Shown one piece after another: positions 1-13,356 of a stretch of 64,000 nt of DNA. Both the position numbers and the translations under genes were made by a program. Position 1 is the stretch's first letter, and each line of letters begins with the position of its first letter. The stretch covers positions 9,425,079-9,489,078 of the forward strand of contig OU342826.1 of the NCBI GenBank assembly GCA_910591455.2, written 5' to 3'. This DNA is from Pholis gunnellus (Eukaryota; Chordata; Actinopteri; Perciformes; Pholidae). Under the pieces are notes generated by a model that was given only the letters and a program-made list of their open reading frames with translations, made no database searches and was not told where the DNA came from.

Positions 1-2585
1 GGCTGTGCAGCGCATACTGAAGTGCACTGAATAATTGTAGCCATCATTTACTCACATACCAATAACACTCAGGGAACTGTAGTAGTTAATTGGAGAGCTG
101 ACGTCTGTTTGCTTTGCAAAGTGAGAAGGGGATTGGGAAATTATCGACAGGCAGGCCTGCTGGAGTGCAGATTGCCCTTGAGCACTCAGTTTCTGGCCCA
201 GGGACTGCAAGGGTGTCTACTTTAAATTCAGTTTGCAGATCGTTAAGGTAATAGTCTTGAGTAAAAATGTGTGGACAAGTTTGAGGAAATGTGAATGTAT
301 CCGTCTGTACAAATGGTAACTAGGACCAAATGAGTGGAATATTCAAATTGAAATTGGGGATTTGCAAATCCATTGCAGTATTCCAGTTTGCTGCATAATA
401 AGTCACCTCATCACCACGGGAGAGATTGAATGTGTCATAAATGAAATCAAGTTGTAGATGTGTACTATACAGATGATGCAGAATAGTAAAATGTGCTCTG
501 TATATTTTGTATACTGCATCAGTGTGCATATCATTAGTCTCAGCATACCCAATTACCTGGCACCAACCCAGGAAGAAACTGCACGAAAATGTGTCTGCTG
601 ACAAACTTAAACATTGTATTTTTCTTGGTTAGCTGGGTTGCCAGATCATTTACACTTCATTTGACTCCATAATTATTGTATTTTAAAAATGGTATTAAAA
701 GTGTAATTACATTACAGATTAATTATACAAAGTTTAATTACAAATCTCATACAAACAGAAACGAAAGGCCTACAACAAACTGACACCAACATTGTCCTTC
801 AAATGATAAAGGTCAACATGACTTTGACAAACTGTAATCTGTTAAACCAAGGCGCCACCTGTGCATTCCTACTCTTCAGACTTTGACCTTGCATTGTTGC
901 ATTGTTTACAGGTTACACTTTCTACAATTACCAAATAAGTGGGCTATTGTTAACCAGACTGACATTAGCAGCAAGGAGCCAGGTTTGGTACGTAACCCTC
1001 AAATTACTCTGTGGTGAGCTCTGTGACCCCTGGACAGGCTGCAATAATTATTCTCACATTCAGCCAATGCCTGATGCATGCAATTACAATACATCTGCAA
1101 GTCCGTCCATAAATCTATGTACAAAGGATGCTGTTGTATATGTAATATGCCTCCTGCATGTATGTTAGGCAGGAGTCTGGAGTCGAATACTCGTGAAAAC
1201 AGTCATGGGCATTTTGTATAAAGTTTTCTTAAAGAAGAAATGCTGAGCTGAATAAAATGCAGCCGAGAGCAGACAGGCAAGCAGGATTGGGGAAATGTGT
1301 TTGACATAAGAGGCAAGCCAGCTTTGACCCTTTTTAAATCAGACTGCTGATGCATAAAAAGATATGCACTGCGAGGTTGCAGCAAGCAGCTAAAAAATTC
1401 CAACTCAGATCTCCAATATGGTTTGCAAAGCAGCTTCAGCAGGCCTCGGGGTGAAAACTTCCACCTTGAACATTTAAAAGACTAAAGGAAGGGCCGTGTG
1501 TACAAAGTCGATGGACAACACAAACAAAAACAGCTTTGCTCAAGAAAATGGAGAGAAAGAAAATATTCCCTCGAGTTGAAAACGTTTCAATATTAATGTG
1601 AAACTTTAGTGATGCGGTAAAGCAAAAGCTGATCAGCTTTGGGATTTCCACCATGCAGCGGTTGGAACTGTAATTCAAAGATGGAGGACACAATAATCGT
1701 CAGTTTGTGGCTTTTTTAAACTATATGATTTTGCTTTCTTCATGTGTAATAGACTATGCATTATCCAAATACACAATAAGGGAAGGAAGCGGAGTAAAAA
1801 GTAAATCAAATGATTTGTCTGATGTCTCTTTGGCCTACACAATCAGAGGAAAAGCATGTCTTGTTTAAAAATAAATGGTGGAAGCCAACACATTTGGAGA
1901 CATTCTCCAGCAATTACATAAAATCTATTGTTAGAATTTGTGCGTCAAACTAAAATCTGCTTTGATTCTTTTCCATTACAAATATTTCCCACATAGCACA
2001 ATGCTTGGTATCACAAAACCACCCTGGCAACCATTTTTACAACCACAAAGTGAAACACCTCACGACTCGCATCTGAACATTTTTTTTCTAAATTAGCATT
2101 TGTTATTACCCAACACTACCTCATCGTCACCCGTTGGGTTCTACGATGCACGCCAAAGATATCAGACATTAATGTGTATGCGAGAGAGCGAGTAAAGACG
2201 GATCCAAGTTTCCATCTCCGATACTTGACGGTATCAATGGTGCTTGTTGGACCTTGTGGTGACTTCATGGCAATGATTGTCATAAAAAGATATTTGCTGA
2301 ATTTTAATTGGCGCCTTCTGACGCAGCTGCCATGGGGGCGGGTCCGTTTTTTGAGCGACTGCTTGTACAAGTCATTAGAAGCCACATTTAAAACTCAGCA
2401 CTATTACCATTTTATTTTCACTGTCAAGATGTGTAATACAATTAATTTAGAAATATGTAATTGCTGGACAGTGCACAGCGTGGCTGTTGACTCTGGCCAC
2501 AGAGGCAGAAATAATTTACATGTTCAAAGTTTATTTGAGCAGAGGGGTGGCCAGGGCGCCGCGTGCCAAGGCCTACCTCTGGCAT

Positions 2586-2875
2586 TCAAAACCCCCGACA
2601 TCTGGGCTTGATTCATCAAGGTATTTGCACCAATGTGAAACAATGTGCAAACAAATGTAATGAACAAAAGCCGGCCAAGAAAATGCTTTGCATGATGCAC
2701 AGAGTATATGAGATAAATAAACAAACCGAATGGGGATACAACAAGGCAATTTAGAGTCCTATTTTTAAATCCAGATGCTTGTGGCCTCAAAAACCAAGCC
2801 TTTAATGAGACTCGATGACAAGCGATGGAACAGGGTCAATTTGTGCTTTTGATTCACCAAAGCTTTGGCTCTTCC
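2586..2875. other. Intronic stretch, no gene; ends share TTGATTCAYCAA-like words
   Basis: Near 2610 the sequence reads CTTGATTCATCAAG followed by a TTTGCAC word. Near 2850 it reads TTTGTGC followed by TTTGATTCACCAAAG. The mirrored order suggests the degenerate ends of a small inverted-repeat element. The match is short and could be chance. Confidence 0.2.
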
Positions 2876-5451
2876 TGTAGCTCGACACAGGAGGGGGGGA
2901 AGGTTGGAGATTCCAAGTCAACACACTTGCTGGAGCTCTTTTTGCAGGCAAATTAAAAAGAATTACACACTCTTAAGGTTCCAAAGAGTCTTATCCTCCA
3001 TATGCTGCATCTATGCTGACCATGAAGGTCAAAAGACACAAAATGTCCACTAATAATTTAAACAGAGAAAGCCTAAACTGACACATATACAACCAAAGTG
3101 TTTTTTTTTTTTGCTGAGGCCAGCAAATTGTGTGATTCTTTTTAATAGGTATTTACATTTTGCTATAAACGCCAGCAGCGTGATGAGGAGCTGAAGGTGT
3201 ATTCTGGGTGTGACTTATTACCCAGCCGTCCAATTAAAGTGGAGACATTGTAGCCTGCCAACAAGACGTGATCAAGTGTGTGTTATAATGAGTATGTTGT
3301 GGTCTTATTGTGTCGCCTATGTAATGCTTTTGTTTTTTTGGACTTAGTTGTCGTCTGGACCAAATGAAAGATGTTTTCTCGCCCTCAAAATGTCATGAAT
3401 CCACATAGACGGTGCATGTCCATGCACTCTCCCTACATACTTTAGCCTTCCCTTCATCAAAGGCCAGAGCGCGCCGACATTTTTACTTGTGCGGATATTC
3501 CGTCTCCTAGCAACCAGACACAACCAAAGCATCTCAGCTGAAAAAACCCGCTGTGCCTCCAAAGCGCTGTGAAGCGCTCCCAGCTGGACAAATTCAGAGG
3601 AGCGCCTGATGTTTTAGCTGGGAAAAACTGCTTTTTTGGGAGACACAGGCCTTGATAGTACAGTGTTCAGTCAAAGTTGTAGCCAAACACAAGATGTTCA
3701 TTATTTTTCTGTCATTTTCAGGAGGAGGTGTTGAAAGATGTTTTGACCGCTACAGAGCTAACTGCACTATAGAGGGATGCAATAAAGAAACCATAATATC
3801 TCGCGGGTAGAAAAAGTTAAATCATATAGTCAAGTCACTGAAGACTGCTTATGGATCATTCTATTAAACTGTAAATCCTTACATTTCATACATCCACGGC
3901 TGATTCTTGGACCGGGAAAAAACAGCCCAGTCACTTTTGTCATGTCTGGAGGTAGATTTCCCCCTGACCTAATCAGGGGATATTAGAATTTTGCATTATA
4001 ATGTAATTTTTATAAAGTAGGTTTAACCAAGCAATGATTACAAACCAGTTTCCTTTTAAAGATGAATTTCAAGAAGAGTATCATCAACTCTACTTTAAAA
4101 CCTGAACATCTGTAAAAAATCACATCCAGTGTCTCTTGGATGGCGCAGCTTGCCCGTTTTTTTCCCCCGTCATTATTTCATTATAAGAGGGATGAAGGTC
4201 TCCTCTCTTCTTGAATACAGTACAATTATTGCTGATGAAATGAAATGCTTTCTTGTCACAAGCCTTTTGCTTCTTTGACATGTGTTGGCATTTGGTAGAG
4301 GGGTGGAGTCTCTCGGATGTTGCAAGAGGGACCACACAAGAAAAAGTGTGAAGGAGGAGGTTATTGGGCGAAGAGAGGATTGATTTGCAGGCAAGCCACT
4401 AAACTTCATCAGAAATACATCCAAAATATCTGGGCTCAGAACAACAGTGCAGCTGTGAATGAACGAAGCCTTATTCTTTGACCCAGCAGCATTCAAAAGA
4501 GTGATCAGGTTTAATTATTTTACAAACCCCAAAATAAGTACTGTTCAACAAACTAAAATGGGATTCTTCATTGACAGACTATGGGACCATTTTAGCCATC
4601 GTGGAGCCTAGCAGATGGTGTCTGCAGACTTAGAGGCCTGAGCCACCAGTCTAATTGTATAGCCCGAGTAGAATGCACAAGGCTATAGTGTCTGGCTCTG
4701 ACACTTAGCACATGTGATGGCAACCATGAGTGCCAACTGAAAGCCTTGCACTGCTGCAGGCGACGCAGCTCAACACAAGAATGAACAGGCAGCGTGAAGC
4801 TGTTCACTGACAGACCAATGCTATTTGGCTGTTAACAGGTCCCCAGCTGGTGTCTGCTGTGTGCTGTATGCGTTAGCCTGGTAGCATGCCACTGTTTTGG
4901 TCTGCGGATGTTCACGAGCCTGTGTGCGGCATGGATGTTGGCATGAAAGCGCCAGAGGCCGCCCGAACACAAGCTGCCACCAGAATAAAGAGGCATCGGC
5001 GAGCATTTATTTAGACAGCTTGTGTCTACGACAGGCGGTATGCAGACCACAAGCTCCAGGGCTGAAGTGACTGAGAGGGCTCGTTTGTACACAAAAAGCC
5101 CTGCGCAGGGATTGAGTTACGACTAGATTAGAGTCTGGGCCTGGTAGCAGCTTTGCCACTTTGCTGGTGGGGTTTTTCACGGTCCGATGCAGCCTCTACT
5201 TCTAAAAGGTACATGAAAAGCACAAACTTATCCCTGGATAGAAGACAAATATGGTAACATGTTTACAGAATTCTCACTGTCTTATGAGACAGATCGTTGG
5301 CTTTTGATTTCTTTGGATATATGTCTGTGGGAAGCTGCAACGTTTTGCAATGGATTTTAGCACAATTTCAGCACACCGGGAGAAAATGAAGTTGGGAAAG
5401 CCACCGAAGCATGTCTCCAGCAAGAGTACTTGCTTTCTCATCTCCAAGCAG

Positions 5452-5503
5452 GAATGGATGGTGAGAATGGATGGTGAGAATGGATGGTGGGAATGGGTGG
5501 TGG
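5452..5503 (+). repeat. 13-bp minisatellite, four units
   Basis: Unit GAATGGATGGTGA is repeated four times head to tail. The first two units are identical and the last two vary by one to three bases. The repeats keep several frames open, which explains the overlapping short open frames here. Confidence 0.9.
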
Positions 5504-7225
5504 AATGCCTGCGGTTTTGGTTTCCTTCCCAAAAAACCTCCATGGGTCACCAATATCATTTAATGAATCACTTGGGGTTGCTTCAAATAAGAGCAGACGG
5601 GTCCTTGATGGCACCCCACTGAACTGGCTCCCCACCACTGATCATACGCCACACCGCGTTCATGAACCCCAAATGATAGGCTGACGATGATTCGCAGTTC
5701 TTCCAGTAACACCAGTACCATATATGGGTTCCATTATCTTCTTCATAGCTGTCGTCATCAGCGTGAGCACTGCAGCAATTCATAAGCTTCACTTATTTGC
5801 TCGGCTATACAAAGAAACAAAAAGCCTACCCCTCAGTGACAAAAAATAGACTCACAAGCTGTGAAACATGCAAGAATCCATGAATCAACTTCACAAGGCG
5901 GACATGTTTGAGCTTCTTTGCATTGTGGGAATGATTTGCAAGTCTATTAGAAGGGGACGTTCCACCAAAACAATATTCTTAGGAGACAATTAATGTCAGA
6001 GCGTCTCGGTGCTAACAGAACCGTGACGGCTCTTCCTAATGAGCAGTTTAGTCAAAATGCAATTAACTGACCACTAGAGATGAAGACGGCTTCATTTCAA
6101 TGAAAGACATCAGTATTTACTCAAATATTAGTCCGCGTATATCAGTCAAGTATGGACCCCTGCAAGATGCAACATCCTAAACCTTTGGGTGAAACACAAA
6201 ACTTGCCGACAGGCCTGTGCTGGAAGCAAACAATTATTCAACATACTGTACCTTGTTTTTGCAAGCATGCCACATAGAAGTGTCTTTAAAAATTGATGGC
6301 CTTTGTTCTGGAAGTGGCCGATTTGCTGACAGTGAACAATGAATGTAAGAACTCTTCCATGTACAGTTTTTGAAAGTTTTGGAGATGGTTCCAATTTTGG
6401 GTTGGTGATTTGTTTGGGAAGTTTGAAATAAAGAGATGTAGAGTGGTAGATGAGAACACTGTGTGATCCGTCTGTCACAGGAACAAAACTGTGCCCTTGT
6501 ACAGAGAGTAAGCGTGAAATGGACAGCATCTGTCACAGAAAATTGTTAACGGTTTCCAAACTATAGCAAAATTATAGTTTGCACTGTATTTAAAGACAGC
6601 TAATTTAGGTATTTTCTCTATAGGATTTGGTTGATGCCCACTACATGGCACACCATATGACTTACATAACAGTATGTATATATTAAAACCATTCTCCGAA
6701 ATGTTGGCAGTGACCATCAAAAGTGCTATCATTACTCTGTGACTGGGGAAAGCAAGCAGGACCTTCTGCAGTGGCTTTTCTCATCAAGATGAGCATTCCA
6801 ATCATTAGGAATTTTGGAGCGGCATATTCCTTCTAATCATCTTCAGCTGGATTAATGTGAGGTGACAGAGCCCGTCAGTTTGAACCTTTGCCCGTCTGCA
6901 TGACTGCCCCTCACTGGCAAATTGTGTCGCCGCTAATGAGTCAGAGCAGGACCAAACCCAAGATAACGAGGAAGAGAGAGAAAGAAAAAAAAATACAGGG
7001 CAAAAGCATTTTTCAACTTTGCCCATACCGTGATCTTTAAGAGAAAAGTTGAACAGGAGATTCTGAAGGAAGACACCTAGAGACCCGAAAGGTCTTACTT
7101 TTGTGTTTTCTTCAGAAAAGAGTGTGGGGGAGGGGAGGACCTCAACATTTTGTTTTTTGACCTAATCTGTGAGTTGAGGAGGAAGAGACGAAGTCTTGCT
7201 ATTGCATAAATTCCATTTGCTGCTT

Positions 7226-7335
7226 TTTTTCCATTCAATTCTATTTTTATAGCCTAACATCACAAATGTGCCTCTGAGGGCTTTACAATCTGTAAAGCAT
7301 ACAACATCCTCCATGTCCTTGGACCCTGGTATTGG
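7226..7335. repeat. Fragment of a teleost interspersed repeat
   Basis: The segment reads like a dispersed fish repeat I recognise by its words: TTTTTATAGCCTAACATCACAA, then GAGGGCTTTACAATCTGTAA, then CATCCTCCATGTCCTTGGACCC. No coding capacity. The family name cannot be given without a repeat library. Confidence 0.55.
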
Positions 7336-8599
7336 AGAAGTTCTGGCTATGTTGTTTTGATTATGCAATATGTTCCCAACAGAATTCAATGGCTTCATTT
7401 TTTTAACACGACACAACAACAAGACAGCACACCTAGTATTGGGCAAGCCAGGTAAGAATGCACTCGGATGAACTGCGAAACAAGGACATTTTTTTCATTA
7501 TCACAATGAATCCCAAGTGCAGCTTTACAGAACCTCGACATGTTATGTTTTCCATTTAAAGTCCTTCTGAACGGCCGAGGAGTTTGGATTAATAAAGACA
7601 CAAATCATTTCCTTGAAGGTAAATGTAGAAGTACAATACTCTTACAATACTCTGTCATTTTAGGGATTTCGAAAAACCTTTCACAAGGAGAACTTAACTA
7701 CAACAGTTACTCCTCACTGATTTTCTCGAACTGGCACCGTTTCTCCACTGGTTTCAACATGGCTTTAGCTTGTTATGTGGGTGCTGACAATGCCAGAATT
7801 AATGACTCCAACTTCACCCATATTACCCTTCATATGTCAACTATAAGTGGTTTCAGGCATGGAGAGAAGCCCTATAGGAAATAAGGACATGCCTGTGCTG
7901 AAGCTGGGAGAGCCGGGTTGTGATTAGATGAGCTGAGGCACAGCCAGCTGCAGTCTGTCTGCGTGACATATACCCCAACAAGTTTTGCGCTAGACACAAG
8001 AGAAGAAGAAGACAGTCCTCCTGTTCCTGCTCTGTGGAGCGGTCGCTTGTGCCTGCTGTTACAGCTTTCCTAATGGAGTGGGACAGGAGCACAACAGGCA
8101 GGCAGATAGTGCAGAATGGGCTTTGTGAGTAGGGGGAAATACAACCAGCAGGAGTTCCCACCTAGCCGTCACCCGTCGCAGGATCTAATTAAGAGATCAT
8201 GAGGAAAAAGGCGTACAGGCAACAGGAGATGACAGCTTTGTTAATGTGCTCCAGCTTAACGTTCGGAGTGATAAAGGTTGACGCAAGCTGTGCTTACAAT
8301 CGCCATCTCCTCTTATTTGTGTGTGAATGCATATCAAAGATTAATCAGCTTATAAAAAGGCTTTAACATTTTTAGGATAGTGTATTTTTTTTAAACGTCT
8401 CCCAAGACAGAAAGTAAACCAATTGGAATGTTATTGTTGTGGCTTGGAATGTGCAATACTTTGAAGTAGGGCATCTGTTCAATGTGCTTGAGTGTATGTT
8501 CTGGTGTATATGGATCAGTGTGCGTTACTGAACATTTACTGTCATTTGGTTGTTCGTGTATACAGATATATTGTGAGTATATGGAGAGGCTGTGTGTTG

Positions 8600-8681
8600 C
8601 TACGTCACCCGTCTTCTCTTGAATGCCCAGGACACATTTCTCCAAAGAGAGACAATAAAGGCAAATCTTATCTTATCTTAG
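8600..8681 (+). mobile_element. 3' tail of a LINE/SINE-type retroelement
   Basis: The segment ends with CAATAAAGGCAAATCTTATC followed by (TTATC/ATCTT) repeats. This is the usual 3' end form of L2-like LINEs and their SINEs in fish. Only the tail is recognisable, and there is no reverse-transcriptase frame upstream. Confidence 0.5.
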
Positions 8682-11600
8682 TGATGAGACCATTAATCAT
8701 TTAATTGATTACCTCATCTATTGACCGGAATGTTCCTCTGGTTTCAATTTCTCAAATGTGAAGCTTTATTGCTTTTGCTAATTAAAAATATAATTGTGAA
8801 TTGAATGGGTCGTGTTCTGTTTGTTGGACAAAACAAGAAATGCCAGGAAATAAAATGTCTTTGTTTACATTTATGTGTATGAACATAATTAAACAATCGA
8901 TTGAAAACAAATCAAAAGACTGATTGGTAAGAATTAAAAAAACAATAACTCTCAAAGTCATAAATAAAAATAATTAAATTCCTAGTATTACTATATCTGA
9001 AGTTAATGGAAGTATATAGTATTTGTTTTGAAGAACTGTTTTGACACATCGAAAAATAGACTTCTATTTCTTGGTAATTGAGAAGATCAACACCACTTTC
9101 ATATCCGTCTTTCAAATGTGACGCCACAGCCTGGAGACGGTTAGCTTACCGTAAACATATTTTTACACTTTGTATGGATTTAACAATGAGATATAAAAGA
9201 ATAATTAATTCCCTTTAGCTCTAACTGTTAACCCCTGCTTCCAGTCCTGCTGAAATGTTACTGCCCTCTACTCCTCTGTTTAGTCTGTTGCTTGTACTTC
9301 TGTGTTTCTCTACACCGACTGCTCTTACAAACCACAATTGTCTATTTGAATTGCATGTCAGTATGAGAAAAACCTTTTCGGAATTATTTATTGCTTTTTC
9401 AGGGCCCAGCATGGAGAATTGATTTGTCCATGTATCCGACTTGGCAAGAATGAGGCAAAAAGCATTTCTGGTGGGGTGTTACTTTAGGCGATCGTATGGC
9501 ATGTAAACAATCAGCAGCATGATCTCTTTTTCTCTGAATAATCCATAAAGGCAAGTGGGCTCAGAGACATTCATTAAAACATTTCTTTCCTCTGAACTGC
9601 TTCCGATACAACGCATCTGAGAGGACAAAGAGAATACTAATGACCGCATTTATGTTTTTATTTACATTAACCCCCCCCACAAGCCCTGCTTCTATTTCAG
9701 CAAGGGAGAACATGAGGCCCTGGCAAGGGGGGTAGACTAATGAAACATTGATGGAGATAAAGGTTAACGGCTCTTCTCCGAGGGACTTTTGATGACTAAT
9801 TCATTTAGAGTACAGAACAGGCTGACATGGTGTGTCCCTTTGAAGGAGAAAGGGAAGCAGTTTTGTTCCTTGCAGACATATCTGTCAGCAATTAGCTGCA
9901 TGAACAAAAGTGCCCCCAAGACAGATGTCATGAGAAAACTGGGATTTTCTGTCATTTGAAGCCATTCGGCATTTTGTTCTTTACGGAAGGGGAGCAGTAG
10001 CTAATTAACCAGACACGCATCTTCCTCCTAGCTAGTAACTCAAATGATTTACCAGCCACCAAAGTCACAGCTGTCACATTTGCATGCCTGATGATTTGTA
10101 AAAATGATCAAGTGTACAGTACGTTTGTGTTGCGTAAGCGTGTTTCTGTAGTACTGCGGGATTGGAATAACTACAAGCTCAAATCAATATTCATACCCTT
10201 TACTGTACTGCTAATTTGCTGATTGTACATCAAATACAGCATGTGATCGTCTAATGCACGCGTAAATCCCTCCTTCGTCATCTTAAAAATAACCCCTCCC
10301 AGGAAGACACCTGACACGACAACTGTGTTTGATGGCGGGCCGTGGTATGCAGAAAGCTGGTCCAGCATGGGAGAGCTGCCAGCGCCGCCTCCCATTTCAA
10401 AGCCAAAGGAGCCGAGGGCCCGTTGTACTCATCGAGGCTATTTGAGAGAGTTGGCCTCTGACCTCATCACCCACACCCTGATCACATCCCACTGTGCGTG
10501 CTTTCAAGTGCTCGACCCTCTCACCCCCTTGCACCGTGCCCTCGGCGTTGGGTGCGAAACGAGTATCGATTACCCAATTCCTCCGCTGAGCATCGCTGCT
10601 GCTTCGGAGATCTTTGAGAAGCAAATATTGGATTGCAGCTTCATCCCACTTACAACATACTGCACATATCTGCATTCTAAAAACACTGAGCTCATGTTGG
10701 TCTTGGTGTCCAAAATATTGAGGCAATATTCATCATCATGAATCATCTTGGGTTTCCATCTTAAATCCCCTCTCTGCAGAGAATCGGGGTTTGTTTTAAC
10801 CTTGGCCTCATTGCTCCAGTTATCCTCCCTTTGGCCTCACTAGTGAATGCATTAGTCAGTGGGTGCCAGGCATAGCTTTCAGTGCCAGTGATATGACTTG
10901 CTTAGCCTGTATAGGGCGCCCTCACTGGCCCTCCTCCTCACTGATTTATCGTTACACAAGCGTAATGAAGGCCTCAGCCCAACAGGTGGCATTATTTATA
11001 GTGAGCTAGATAAGAAAGGGGGCCAGAAATGAACCAGAGAGGGGTCTGGATAGAAACTGGGAGAGGTACGATAAACAAGTAATCAAGGGGGGAAGAGAAT
11101 GGACGTGAAAGTCAGACAGGGAAACGGGCAAAGAGACAAAGAGGACATTGTAGAAAAGATGATTGACGAGAGGAGAGGATGTGGCAGTATGAGGTAGGGA
11201 ATGTTTTGAGGAGCAGAGCAGGCAACATGAGGTAAAGAAAAGGTTAAATCAGGGAAGAGATGATGGCGAGTGTGTGGAGGGAAGGATGACGGCTCTGTCT
11301 GCTAATTGCTCTAAGCAAACACAAATTAGTCGTTGCTATGACAAGTGCACCACAAACCTGCGGTTCTGTTTTGTAGATTTTATATGTTTGAAAGGAACCA
11401 ATACCCTTACAATCATGTTTTTTCTTTTTTTCTTGAGCAGCCATTCAGCACAATAACCTTGATATCCTTGGGCATATCACAGTAACGGTTAAAAAAAGGG
11501 TGGATCATATGAATTACTTCAATCCACACTGTAATGACCATATCAATCAGATTGATGAGATTATATTTTGATTGCTAGAGTTGGTGTTTGGTGCCTCAGA

Positions 11601-12964
11601 CGGCTGCCAGAACCCAGTACTAAAGTCCACGGGATTAGAAGTCTTTTGACAATTGATCCCATAGTCCCTTTAGTCAGCATTAAAACAAACCCCCCTCCAA
11701 AATATGGTCATTATTCATTTTGATGCGTCTTAACTTGACTTTGCAGCCAAATGTTTTTCCTTTCCTATCCTATCCCTGTAGTGCTGAACAAGGAATACAG
11801 GTTATTATTACATTGCAAAGTGAAACACTGCAAAGGAAATATGCGCAAAGATGCTGGGAAGCCAATACAACAGAGACTTTCTGTGCTTGCCATCTCTGTG
11901 TTGTTGCACAAGTCGGGTCTTTTTTTGACAAAAACATTCCTGCACTGTGGGGGGACGCAAACTGAGAGTTTGGTTGCACACAATGCCTCGCCGAGTTTGT
12001 TCTCTGGTTGAAAACTGGGGAGCAAATTGCCGGTTTACGCAATACAGAGATACAGAACACAAGACCTCAAGCGGGACTTAAGACTCCTCATCGCTGCAAT
12101 GAGAAGACAAGGACTGAGAGAGAACCGGTATTTAACACCAACGGGAAAGAACGTAAGGTCTGCGGTATTCTGACCACTTCAAAGCCTTATTTAGTGTCCC
12201 CACTAGGTACTTAGTGACTTTTGATGTGAAATAATGCTTTATATATTAATTAACATCATACCTTTTGCACAACATCATGCTGGCTTAAATGGCTAGGTTT
12301 CACTAATGGTACTACAACATTTCCACATCTGAACCACATCTTCTGCATCATATATCAATTTGTTGCTTCATCATGCAACCATGTTATAGATAAAGGCGGG
12401 ATACTGTAGTAGTGGTATTAAGGGATTTTTACATACCTGAAGTCATTCAAGGCAATCCAAGACAAGCGGTTGGTTTTCCAGGCAAAGGGGACGAAAAAGA
12501 AAGAGAACATTTAGTATTTTTACAAGGTTCAGTAAGCTTATTTCATGGGCAAGTAACTTTAATGTGACTTTAAAGTTCACTTCTTCAAGTCGGATCGGTG
12601 ACTGCAACAAAATGTCAGTTAAACATATACGCAACATTCTTCAGCTCTCAGGTTCAAGTACAAATAGGGACACATTGGCCTTCTACAAGATGCTATTTGA
12701 AGCAACTGGTCTAAAAACACCCCGAGTCAAAACTATATCTTCTCGGATTCATTCCCAAAAGAGAGAAAGACAGGATTCACCAAAGCTAATGGAAAACACA
12801 TGACTTCATCTTTGACCATTGTTCATCACTTGTTTTTCTTCTCCTTCAATTTATCTCATTTTGACATTTTCTGAATGCGGTCACAACGGATAAGGACACT
12901 CAGCCTTCCACGTTAAATATCGGGTTCACTCTTCGCCACAGTAGGAATACGCAAACACTTGGGA

Positions 12965-12981
12965 GGGGGGGGGGGGGGGGG
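12965..12981 (+). repeat. G17 homopolymer run
   Basis: Seventeen consecutive G, in a G/C-rich patch (12961-13010). It may fold as a G-quadruplex. Its length in an assembly is uncertain because such runs are error prone. Confidence 0.9.
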
Positions 12982-13335
12982 CGCGGAGGAACGTGGCGGG
13001 GGTGTCGACTTCGTGATATATTACCTGACTGAAAAAACTACCCGCATGGATTTGTTGACACTGTTTTGTTTTTTTTTAGGCCTTGTAGCCGCGCTGTTGA
13101 CAGCGTGCATAAATACATGGGATATTGGCTAAACACATACAATCCCAAGTTCCCATCTGATAAGTGCTGGACATACGTGGAGGGCGCAGACGGTGTCTTC
13201 CATAATACAATGATCTCTCTGTTCAGGGGCAACAGGTTCCTCTCATCTGAGTCCTGCTGGTACCGGAGTGATGGACTAGACTGCTCATTACCTGTCTCAC
13301 ACTGTGAATGGGAGGAGTGTGCATGTGCGTGTGCA

Positions 13336-13356
13336 TGTGTGTGTGTGTGTGTGTGT
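13336..13356 (+). repeat. (TG)n microsatellite
   Basis: About ten TG units, preceded by an imperfect GTGCATGTG stretch. It produces the Cys/Val and Thr/His-rich spurious frames on the two strands. Confidence 0.9.
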